64,000 nucleotides of DNA from Sandaracinaceae bacterium (GTDB taxonomy: Bacteria > Myxococcota_A > Polyangia > Polyangiales > JADJQN01): NCBI GenBank assembly GCA_016712745.1, contig JADJQN010000003.1, forward strand, positions 1,612,001-1,676,000. Direction: 5' to 3'. The notes beneath the pieces were generated by a model. That model ran no database searches and had not been told where the DNA came from. It saw only the letters and a program-made list of their open reading frames with translations. The position numbers were made by a program, and so were the translations under genes. This document shows positions 50,171-58,900 of this stretch, piece by piece; positions within the stretch are counted from its first letter, which is position 1, and every line of letters starts with the position of its first letter.

Positions 50171-51075
50171 ACGCCATTCTCGTCACTGGCGCGACAGGAA
50201 ATGTGGGGCAGGAGGTAGTCCTTGCGCTACAGAAGCGCGGTGCTCGGGTGATTGCCGCTGACAGCCAGCAGCAGCGCGCGAAGGAACGTTTCGGGGATAG
50301 CGTGCGCGCTGTTACTCTCGACTTCCTCGACCGCACGACGTGGTCGGACGCGCTACAAGGCGCAAACCATATGTTCTTGATGCGACCGCCTGCCATCGCC
50401 GACGTCGAGAAAAACCTCAACCCATTCATTGATGCTGCGCGGGCTCGAGGTGTTGACCACATCGTGTTTCTCTCGGTCGCGGGCGCGGGCAAGAATAAGG
50501 TCGTTCCACATCGAAAAGTGGAAGACCATCTGCGAGCACGCGGAGACCGCCACACGAACTTGCGTCCCGGGTTCTTCGCGCAGAACATTGGGTCAGCGTA
50601 CCGCCAGGACATCCTTGAGGCTGACCGCATCTATCTCCCGGCGGGAACCAAGCCGGTGAATTGGATCGACGTGCGGGATATCGCGGAAGTCGCAGCCCTC
50701 GTGCTTTGCGAACCCGAGAAACACCGCGGGCAGAATTACACGCTCGCGGGACCGGGCCCGGTGCCATGGTCGGAAGTTACGGATGCGCTCAGCGCTGCTC
50801 TCGGACGAACCATTCGCTACGAACCGGCCTCGCTGCTCGGTTACGTACGGCACCTCTCACGACGAGGGCTGCCGCGGGGCGCGATCCTCGTGCAAACGAT
50901 CCTGCACTTTCTGCTGCGCTTCGGACAAGGCGCCACCGTTGACATGACGCTCGAACGGCTCCTCGGACGCCCGGGGCGAGGCGTGCGTGAATACATAACG
51001 GATCACGCACACCTATGGATGAAGCCCACAAACGAGCCGCGACGTGCGAGCCCAAGCCCCGGCGCATTCAGCTGA
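50167..51075 (+). CDS. NmrA-like NAD(P)-binding atypical SDR
   Basis: 302 residues. ILVTGATGNVGQEVVLALQK is the Rossmann GxxGxxG motif at 4-23, VIAADSQQQRAKERF binds the cofactor's adenosine end, HIVFLSVAGAGKNKVVPHRK is the central segment and LRPGFFAQNIG the family strand. It lacks the SDR YxxxK catalytic pair in classical form, as NmrA/atypical SDRs do. It may be a redox sensor or a quinone/NADPH-dependent reductase. The ATG overlaps the truncated receiver gene's stop, so it may originally have been coupled to a two-component gene. Confidence 0.87.
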   Translation: MNAILVTGATGNVGQEVVLALQKRGARVIAADSQQQRAKERFGDSVRAVTLDFLDRTTWSDALQGANHMFLMRPPAIADVEKNLNPFIDAARARGVDHIVFLSVAGAGKNKVVPHRKVEDHLRARGDRHTNLRPGFFAQNIGSAYRQDILEADRIYLPAGTKPVNWIDVRDIAEVAALVLCEPEKHRGQNYTLAGPGPVPWSEVTDALSAALGRTIRYEPASLLGYVRHLSRRGLPRGAILVQTILHFLLRFGQGATVDMTLERLLGRPGRGVREYITDHAHLWMKPTNEPRRASPSPGAFS

Positions 51076-51192
51076 AATTCGAGTGATCCAAGCGCAAGCC
51101 CGGGAGTGCAGCGCTCTTAAATGCGCACATGCACCGACCAAAGTTCGCCCATGTGCTTGCCGGAGACTCGGGACACTGCTTCTGTGTTGGGG

Positions 51193-53379
51193 ATGCATTT
51201 CTCGCAGCTCACAGCTTTCTCTCTTCTCTTCTGCAGCGCGTGCTCAGGCAACCTGACCGGCGGACTCGCCCTTTCACGGGACGCGGGATCAAGTGACGCC
51301 GCGTCCAATATGGATGCACCAAGCACCGGCCTCGACGCGCAGCTTCCGGACTTCGGCTACGACGAAGGCGCCGACATTGATCAGGGCGTGCCCGATGGAA
51401 TTGCACCAACCGCATCCGCGGGCGCCGACGTGTCGATCGAATGGCCAACTACTCGCGTCGTGCTCGCAGGTTCGGGAGCGGACTCCGGAGGTCCCGTCTC
51501 GTTCGTATGGACGCAGCTATCGGGGCCGAGCACCTCGGTAATTCGTAACGGGAACGCGCCCACTCCCATCGCGACTTCGCTTCGCGTTGGCACGTACGTG
51601 TTCCGCGTCGTGGTGACAGACAACGAGAGTCTCACTGCCATGGACGAGGTATCGGTGTCCGTCAACCCCGACCCGCGTACTCCGACCAACATTCCCGCGT
51701 TCGTCGATGCGCAAACATCTCCTGTATTTCGCGCAGAGCGCAACTTGCCGCCTCTGAGCGTGGGTGCCTTTGTCAGCATGGACTTCAACACGCGCCTCGC
51801 CGAGAAGTATCGCTACGCATTGCACATTGGCGACACGAGCCAGTACTACGCCGACATGGCGACGTCCTATACATTCAGGATGCGTGATGCAATCGAGCTC
51901 GCAGCGGCCGAGCCCGACGTTTACGCGCTGGCGATCTATCTGCTCGGCTACGGAACTTTCTACGACTGCGATCGCAATGTACGCATCCGCGCGATGTATC
52001 CATCAATCGCCATGCACCACGCCGATGGTTCACTCTGGACCAATGGTGACGATGGCTGCTTTGAGTACAATCCGACGGGGCCTGCTGAAGCCTGGATTGC
52101 TTTCGCCAACGACGCGCGGATTCCGCAGAACGTTCAGATCATCAGTGACGTTGCCGAAGCGCACGGAGCGCGCATTTCGGTCGTCAACGATATCGGCGAA
52201 TGGGGCATTCAGACCGCCACGATTGGCCCGGCCTTCTGGGACGATGACACGTGGCGTATGTGGATGTTGTCCTCTGCGTTTTGGGACGACGCGAACGTGC
52301 GCGCAGCGTGGGGCACCATGCCGGATCCGGGTCCGTGGGGCGAGCCGGTCATCGAGCGCGCCTACGAAGGCGTGTCCCTCGGCAAAGCGGTAAGCCAAGG
52401 CGCAGTCGCGCAGCTCGTGGTCGCAGCCGCCAATCCGGACGTTCTCTACACGCACTACTGGGCAGGCCCTGCGCCGCACACGGGTCGTTACAACGAATGG
52501 CGACAGGCCGCGAGCGATCAAGCGACGCTGCGTGCACACCACGTCAATCATCCCGACGACGTGTACAGCGCACAGATGTATTTCGGCGACAATGGTGAAG
52601 GTGGACTCGGCGTCAATTGGACGACAACCAATACTCAGTCGACAGGTTCAGGCGGTGAGCTCGACAGAGATGGTGATCACTTCACGCACGCTCTCGCCGC
52701 TGCTGCGAACGGCATTGCTGCGGGTTCGCCGTATGCATACACCTGGGTTTCAGCCAAGGGATTGCACGCAGCTTCATACGCGGACACGACCGAGCTCATG
52801 GGCTATCTGAAGACGTACTACGCGCTCACGATGATCGGAGGTCCATACTTCTCACTCGACCTGCAAGCGGACGTGGGATCAGGGCGAACGGAGCCGTCGT
52901 ATACAATGACGACCATGCCGCCCTACATGCCGTCGATGTTTGCGATGGGCGAAGTGCATGCGCTGTATTCGCATTTGGAAGAGTTCATCTTTGATGGCCA
53001 GGTCCTGACAAACGCGCACGGGGACATGCATCCGTTTACTCATTGGATTGAGCCGTTTGCGCTCTATGAGCAATACGCGTATCCGGTTGGCGCCGAGTTT
53101 CGCGGGCCCCATGATTCTAGTCCGACGTGCGATCGCACGGTTCGTGTCGTCATTCGCAAGCGCAATGGGCATGACGAGTGGCTGGTCGCAGGCTGGGTTT
53201 CCGAAGGTGCGGACCGAGAAGTCGATGTCGAGCTGCCCGCGCCGCTTGGCCGAACAACGTTGCACTTTAGGCGCGGGGGCAGCGTGTACCGACTCTCGCG
53301 TTCAGGAGGCACGACGGAAAGCTGGCTCGTCGATCTCGACGCGATGCGTCCGACCGATCACATGCTTGAGACCGACTAA
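51193..53379 (+). CDS. Lipoprotein with PKD-like domain and glycosidase-like catalytic region
   Basis: 728 residues. MHFSQLTAFSLLFCSAC gives lipidation Cys17, then a DAGSSDAASNMDAP tether. Residues about 75-165 form a PKD/K319-like domain (WPTTRVVLAGSGADSGG, WTQLSGPSTSVI, FRVVVTDNESLTAMDEV). A large domain (about 190-620) follows with TIM-barrel-like strands ending in acids and aromatics (ISVVNDIGEWGIQ, YTHYWAGPAPHTGRYNEW, YSAQMYFGDNGEGG, YTWVSAKGLH), and a beta-sandwich ends the protein. I infer a polysaccharide hydrolase, but no GH family is recognised. ATG 51193 is chosen as it starts the signal peptide. Confidence 0.75.
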   Translation: MHFSQLTAFSLLFCSACSGNLTGGLALSRDAGSSDAASNMDAPSTGLDAQLPDFGYDEGADIDQGVPDGIAPTASAGADVSIEWPTTRVVLAGSGADSGGPVSFVWTQLSGPSTSVIRNGNAPTPIATSLRVGTYVFRVVVTDNESLTAMDEVSVSVNPDPRTPTNIPAFVDAQTSPVFRAERNLPPLSVGAFVSMDFNTRLAEKYRYALHIGDTSQYYADMATSYTFRMRDAIELAAAEPDVYALAIYLLGYGTFYDCDRNVRIRAMYPSIAMHHADGSLWTNGDDGCFEYNPTGPAEAWIAFANDARIPQNVQIISDVAEAHGARISVVNDIGEWGIQTATIGPAFWDDDTWRMWMLSSAFWDDANVRAAWGTMPDPGPWGEPVIERAYEGVSLGKAVSQGAVAQLVVAAANPDVLYTHYWAGPAPHTGRYNEWRQAASDQATLRAHHVNHPDDVYSAQMYFGDNGEGGLGVNWTTTNTQSTGSGGELDRDGDHFTHALAAAANGIAAGSPYAYTWVSAKGLHAASYADTTELMGYLKTYYALTMIGGPYFSLDLQADVGSGRTEPSYTMTTMPPYMPSMFAMGEVHALYSHLEEFIFDGQVLTNAHGDMHPFTHWIEPFALYEQYAYPVGAEFRGPHDSSPTCDRTVRVVIRKRNGHDEWLVAGWVSEGADREVDVELPAPLGRTTLHFRRGGSVYRLSRSGGTTESWLVDLDAMRPTDHMLETD

Positions 53380-53416
53380 GTAGCTGCGAAGAACGCTCAG
53401 ACGCACCGCTGCTTCG

Positions 53417-54403
53417 TCACTCGCATACGGGATCGTCGAACACCCTCTCGCGATAGGGCGCAGCAGCCGTGTCGAACGTCAATGTCAGTGGATGGTGCTC
53501 GGCGCCATTCCATAGTTCGGTCATCAGGGTGCCCGTTATGTGGGAGCCCGTTTCCACGATCGACCATTCCGACGGGGCGCTGTGCGCAGGATCGATGCCC
53601 GAATACACCCACATCGCAGACTCGTCTGCGGCTTGCCAGGACGCGAGCTGCACGGGCCCTGCCGCACCTTCTGCGTCGATCGTGAAGGAGAGAGTGAGCG
53701 AGATACGAGGTTCGCCGCTGACGAGGAGGGCATCGCACCTTGCTCGCAGCTGACGTGTTCCCATCGGATCGACCGCTGAGATGGCGAAACCGGAGAAGCT
53801 TGTTTCGATGACGCAAGAGGTGGAGAGACCATTGAACGTCGCGTCCATGGTTCCCGTGCCCAAACCCACGGGGCCGACTGGGTAGTACGCACTGCGGCGC
53901 AGCGTGCTGAATGTGCCGAGCAGACCGACCACTGCTTCTGATTCAACCTCGGTAATCGCGCAATGAGGGATTGGATACCAGCCCTCGGGATGCACGACGC
54001 TCCGATAGACCGCGACGATGTGCTCGTGCGTGTCGAGCGGATTGTGGGCCATGCGTATGCGCGCATGAAATCCAAGATTCGCATCGTCCGGTGTGAAGCG
54101 GTACGCGTACGCCGCTGCTGCGCCGAAATCGAAGACCAAGCCATCCGTGGGGATCGCAATCGGTTCGATGCCAAACGTTCGCGATTCGCTGAGCGCGCCT
54201 GCCGGAATCGTCAGCGTAGCTCCGCACGTCGATAGCACTCCACCGTCTGGCCCGATGCTCGCGGACACCGGTGCACATTCGCCAGCGTCCACAAAGGTCC
54301 CGGCGTCACCAAGGATGCTCGCGTCGAGGCTCGTGGCTTCCGGACTGTCGCAGGAGAGCAGGGCTAGGCAAACAACGGAATAGAAAACGCTGACTCGAAG
54401 CAT
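53417..54403 (-). CDS. Lipoprotein with ZU5-like domain
   Basis: 328 residues. Signal MLRVSVFYSVVCLALLSC (Cys18) is followed by a DASILGDAGTFVDAG tether. Residues about 45-150 contain SIGPDGGVLSTCGATLTIPA then GALSESRTFGIEPI, the ZU5 pattern (a beta-sandwich found in ankyrins and many bacterial surface proteins). The C-terminal half is beta-rich without recognised motifs (ARCDALLVSGEPRISLTLSF, TAAAPYRERVFDDPVCE) and has several Cys pairs. It is transcribed towards the 51193 lipoprotein and divergent from the esterase at 54543. Confidence 0.8.
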   Translation of the reverse strand: MLRVSVFYSVVCLALLSCDSPEATSLDASILGDAGTFVDAGECAPVSASIGPDGGVLSTCGATLTIPAGALSESRTFGIEPIAIPTDGLVFDFGAAAAYAYRFTPDDANLGFHARIRMAHNPLDTHEHIVAVYRSVVHPEGWYPIPHCAITEVESEAVVGLLGTFSTLRRSAYYPVGPVGLGTGTMDATFNGLSTSCVIETSFSGFAISAVDPMGTRQLRARCDALLVSGEPRISLTLSFTIDAEGAAGPVQLASWQAADESAMWVYSGIDPAHSAPSEWSIVETGSHITGTLMTELWNGAEHHPLTLTFDTAAAPYRERVFDDPVCE

Positions 54404-54542
54404 GGCGAGAACCTAGCACGCGGCGTCCCTGTGCGACGCAGACGGCATAGTGGTCGGCGCGCTAAGATCCGTCATGACTTAAGAGGAGGAACACGAACTT
54501 TGGGTTGTTTGCATTCTAGTTGCTTGGCACACTCGAAACGAG

Positions 54543-55577
54543 ATGAGCATGCAAACCTCTACGCGGATCGCAGCGCTCGTTCTTCTGACGTCCTGCGCGC
54601 CCAATCGACTAGCAAGCTCTTCGATGATCGCGGACGGGGGAGGCCGCGACGCCGCGGTCGCATCGGATTTAGGAACGAGCTTGGATGCGGCGCTCGCTGC
54701 AGACGCGGCGCTCCTTGTGGACGCGGGGCCCGTCGCCGACGCAGGCCTCGTCGATTCGTCACTCGCTGACGCGAGTTTGGGGCTTGATGCGAGTTCCGAT
54801 TCGGGGGCTCTGTCGTTTGCATCGGAAGGATGCGGTGTCGCGCAGCCCATCGGGGAGCGCACACTCTCCATGACCGTGCGCGGCGAAGAGCGCACGTACA
54901 AAGTGTTTATCCAGGACGGCTATGACCCGACGCGTCCTGTCCCCATCGTGATGCACTTTCATGGATGCTCAAGCAGCTTCGACTTCGCGTTTAGGTTGCA
55001 TATGCGCCAGGGTGTTCACGCCGCGTTTGGAGCCGGGGCCGTGTTCGTCTATCCACAAGGCCTGGCCAACAGCGGATGTTCGGCGGGCTGGGAGATGTCG
55101 AACGAAGGCAAAGACGTTGAGTTCGTAGAACGCATTCGCGCCGAAGTGTCCGCGCAGTTCTGCATCGACACGCGACCGATGGTGATTACGGGCTCGAGCT
55201 ACGGCGGCGATTTCGTAAACCAGTATTCCTGTGCGCGGCCAGAGACCGTGCTGATCGCCGTCGCGCAAGCGATGTCGCCGTGGGACTCGAGTGCCTGTCA
55301 CGGTCCGGTGCCGATGGTGCTCGCCTACGCGCTCGATGACCCTTATTTCTCAAGCTTCGTTGGCCCCGGCTTCGTTGCATCGCGCGACTTCTGGCGTACC
55401 CAAAATGGCTGCGCGATGACCAGTACAGCCGAAGCGCCCAGCCCGTGCGTTCGCTACGATGGATGCGGCGCCAACCCCCTCATCACCTGCGAGCTTTCAG
55501 AAGGCGGGCACGATGCGTTCCCAGCGGACTTCGGAGCGAACCTGCACCGCTGGTACCTCGAACGCCTCACACCCTAG
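54543..55577 (+). CDS. PHB-depolymerase/feruloyl-esterase-like lipoprotein
   Basis: 344 residues. Signal MSMQTSTRIAALVLLTSC (Cys18) is followed by about 65 residues of Asp/Ala/Ser tether. The esterase domain from about 95 has VPIVMHFHGCSSSFDF (oxyanion), VITGSSYGGDFVNQYSC (Ser219), DDPYFSSF (acid) and LSEGGHDAF (His), the layout of the LpqC/PHB-depolymerase esterase family. Numerous cysteines suggest disulfides in a secreted enzyme. It probably cleaves polyester or feruloyl-polysaccharide esters. It is followed by a palindromic repeat element 5 bp after the stop. Confidence 0.87.
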   Translation: MSMQTSTRIAALVLLTSCAPNRLASSSMIADGGGRDAAVASDLGTSLDAALAADAALLVDAGPVADAGLVDSSLADASLGLDASSDSGALSFASEGCGVAQPIGERTLSMTVRGEERTYKVFIQDGYDPTRPVPIVMHFHGCSSSFDFAFRLHMRQGVHAAFGAGAVFVYPQGLANSGCSAGWEMSNEGKDVEFVERIRAEVSAQFCIDTRPMVITGSSYGGDFVNQYSCARPETVLIAVAQAMSPWDSSACHGPVPMVLAYALDDPYFSSFVGPGFVASRDFWRTQNGCAMTSTAEAPSPCVRYDGCGANPLITCELSEGGHDAFPADFGANLHRWYLERLTP

Positions 55578-55582
55578 CCGCT

Positions 55583-55781
55583 CGGGGACACGCTCCCTGT
55601 CGAAAACGGGCCAGGTTTCAGGCGTTTACAGATCGAGTTTGGCCGCGTGAATTTGATACATCGATGTGTGCGTAGGTATCAAATTCACGCGGCCAAACTC
55701 GGTGTGTAAGTCCTTGAAAAGAAACGGCCGCTGGGGAGGGAGCGTGTCCCCGGTTCCCCGGGAGCGTGTCCCCGGTTCCCC
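55583..55781. repeat. Element C: nested palindrome with terminal inverted repeats and a duplicated end
   Basis: The 16-bp terminal repeat CGGGGACACGCTCCCT (55583-55598) is inverted at 55737-55752. Inside, 26-bp perfect arms lie at 55634-55659 and 55676-55701, starting CGAGTTTGGCCGCGTGAATT. The right end is duplicated as two 22-bp units, 55738-55759 and 55760-55781, sharing GGGAGCGTGTCCCCGGTTCC. The long hairpin bounded by GGGGAC-type ends resembles REP/MITE elements that are moved by REP-associated transposases. None is encoded here. Confidence 0.88.
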
Positions 55782-55903
55782 GGTCCCGGCACGAACTCTG
55801 AAGTTGCTGAGCATATGGTCGCAGCAGCCGCCTGGGTCCTAACCGATCTCGCGTCGTACAAAGCGTGGTCGAAGGCGCTTCGTCGACAAGCGCGCGGCAG
55901 GCG

Positions 55904-58900
55904 CTATGGATCGGTGACCGAGACGCTGACGGGCGGCACGACGCTCCACACGTCGCGGTTCGTTGTACGCAAGACGGCAGTGCCGGCGCTGAACGTTCCC
56001 CGCGCGGTGCGCAAGAGCGGAACGGTGAGCGCGCGACGGGGGGATGACGCGAGGCGGACGTGCAGCACGCCTTGATCAACCCACGTGTGCACGCCCGGGC
56101 GATGAAAGGCGGGAGAGATCTCGAGACCCGCAGGCATCGGAATCGTGAGATCGATGTTGCGTTCTGAAGCGCGGGTCTGAGCTTCGATCACCAAAGACCA
56201 ACCGTCCCGCCCGTGCTCGAAACGCCGACCAAAGCGTGCGGTGCCTTGCGGAGATGTAGGAGCTTGCGCGCTCACCACGCCGTCAATTCGTAGCCAGCCG
56301 ATGCGCTCGGCGTTTGCGGCGAATCGAAGCGTGAGAGCGCGCGCGCTAGCCGGGATACGGACTCGGCCATTGAGTAACGTCGCCGGACGGCCGTCGATCA
56401 GTGTTTCAAACACCCCCGGGCGTTGTCCGTTCGCGAGCGCGGCAAAGAGCGCAAGCTTGTCGGCTTCTTCCGTACCCCACATCCACATGCGATCCATCGC
56501 AGGTTCCTGCGCCACCCATTGCGCCACTTGCATGGCGAGAAGACGCGCGCCATCTCGATGAAGTGTCATCAAGAGAACGGCGGCTCTCATGACGCTCGCT
56601 CTGTCACCTCGCGCTTCGAAACACATATACCAAGCAGCGCCTCGACACTGTGTTGGAGTGGATTGCGATGCGAGCATGGCGCGGATCGCGCTTTCGAGCC
56701 GACTTGCAAAAGTATTCTTCGCTTCGGTTAGGTTTGCGAGCGCTGCGGCGCGCGTTGCCGCATCGAGAGACGAAATGTCATTGGGAGGAGCTTCCTCGAT
56801 CCGGGCAATGAGTGTGCGTACCACTCCTGGAGAGCTCGACCGAGTGGTGGCAAAGGCAAGCGCAAGCCAGGCGGCCTCTGCGCTCGAGAGGGTTGCGGGA
56901 TTGCGGACGGCTCGCATCAAGCGATCAAGGGCGCCGCGCCACGCCCCCCCCGGATCGTTTACTCGCATCGCGACCAATGCCTCGGCAGTCAGGCGCACGT
57001 CCGAAGACATGCCCTGCCACCAAGCCAGGCTCTCGTCGTCCGTTCGCATGGCAGTCAGAGCCGCAGCCTCGCCTGCGATGGCGTCGAGAAGTTGTTCGCG
57101 CAAGCGTTCAGCGGGCGGGTCAGTGCGCCCATCCAGCGCAGCGTGCAGCCCGTTCAACGAGACGAGTCGGTCGATGCGCATCGCAGGAGTGTTCCAGCGG
57201 GGTGCGCGCAGATCTGAAAGCACGTTCGCCACAGCTGCGACGGCGTCACCATTCCACTCGATCGTGACTTCGCTGTCCGCAGCAAGCGCTGGAAGCGCCA
57301 TTTGCACATCGGTTGGACCGCTTGCGACGAGAGCACGCAGCGCGACCGGAATTGCCGCGGACGAGGGCCCAACCCGTACGGTTGCTTGGATGGCGTCTGC
57401 CGTCGATCCGGTCCCAGCCGTCACTGCAATGCGTTGGTTGCCAGAGGAACGCGCTCGAAAGTGAAGCTGTGCATGTGCTCGTCCGCGCGCGTCGAGAGTT
57501 ACTTCGGTGGGGGCGGGTTGCAGCAGCTCGAGACCATTCGCCACCTCGATGCGCAGAGGCACGCGTTGTCCGGCGAGAGTTGGCGCCACGACGGCGATAT
57601 CACCAGTCGTCTCGTCTCCGAGGCTAAGTGATGGTGCAACGTCGGCCGTCGCCTGAAGTGTGCGCCGCGTTTCCATGATCGCGTGCGCACGATCCCCGCC
57701 GCCATCGTTTGCAATCGCGAGTACTTCAACGCGAAAGCGTCCGGGCTGTCCAGGCAACACGAGATCCAGTTCTTCACGCCCGTCGGGTCCAAGCGGAATC
57801 AATCCAATGAAGTGAAGTGTGCCGTAAAGCCTTTGCTCGCGGCTCGACCTGCGTCCGAAGCCGCCAGCACCGCTCCCATACCCGCTTCCGCTGCCGATCA
57901 TCCCGAGTCCGTCCTCGCCCGGCGCCTCGCCTGGACAAGCGATGCGCAACCGGCCCCTTGCGTCGACTTTGGCAAATGTATTGAGGGCTTCCGCGACGCG
58001 CGCGACGACGAGATCCCAAGGCAGATCGACGGCGCGAATCGATACACTTGGGTTAGCGCGAGCAATGGCATCACACACCGAGGCTCCAGGTAGACCACCG
58101 GCGCGCGCGAGGTCTGCAGCGATCACGGAGAGAGAAGCGTTCTTCTCGAATTGGATGACGTCTCCAGACCATCCCCACGCGTGGCGGTAAGTCGAGGCCG
58201 GGAGCGCGTGTCCATTCCATTCAAGCAGAGCGTGAGGCAGCACGCGTCCCTCCTCCGCTCCGTAGGTAAGGGGATGCGTGCTGTCAGCGCCGCTCGCCAT
58301 CCGTCCCGGGCGGCGGAGGTAGGGGCCAGGCATCGGATAGTCGTCGTCTCCCGAATCCCAATAGCCCGCGTCGGCCATCCACAAGGTAGCAACCGCATCG
58401 CGCGGCGCTCCGTCTTCGCCGCGGGCCTGAATCACCACGTGTGCGCGCGCACTCTCTTCGTATACGACTTTGTCGGTCTGCACCGCGAGGCTTAGCGGGC
58501 GCGAGGAGATGACCTCGATCGTTGAACTCGCTGTACTCACGCGGCCGCGTGCGATGTGGCTCACCACGACACTCGCCATGCCGGTTGCCTCGGGCGGCAC
58601 AGCAAGCTCGATCGTACCGCCATGCTGCATCAGGCCTTCCGACCATACTGCGCCTTGTTCAAGAGTCACCCAAGTCCGTCCGGTGGCCGGCATACGCACA
58701 TGCACCTGCAGAGGCGAGCCTGGCGCGATGCTCGTTCCGTCGAGAGCCACGGAAAGTTCGCCCCGCTCACTGAGCTGCGCCGGACGGTCCCGTTCCCAAA
58801 CTACAATTTCCGCTGCCGCAGATCCGTCGCGAGCTTCCACGATCCACGGACCCGGCCCGCGCATTTGAATCGGAACTGTGCCCACGCCGCGCGCATTCAA

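Noticed and set aside
55815..56075. Plus-strand frame after element C
   Set aside because: It is mostly antisense to the end of the macroglobulin gene. No ribosome-binding site or domain.
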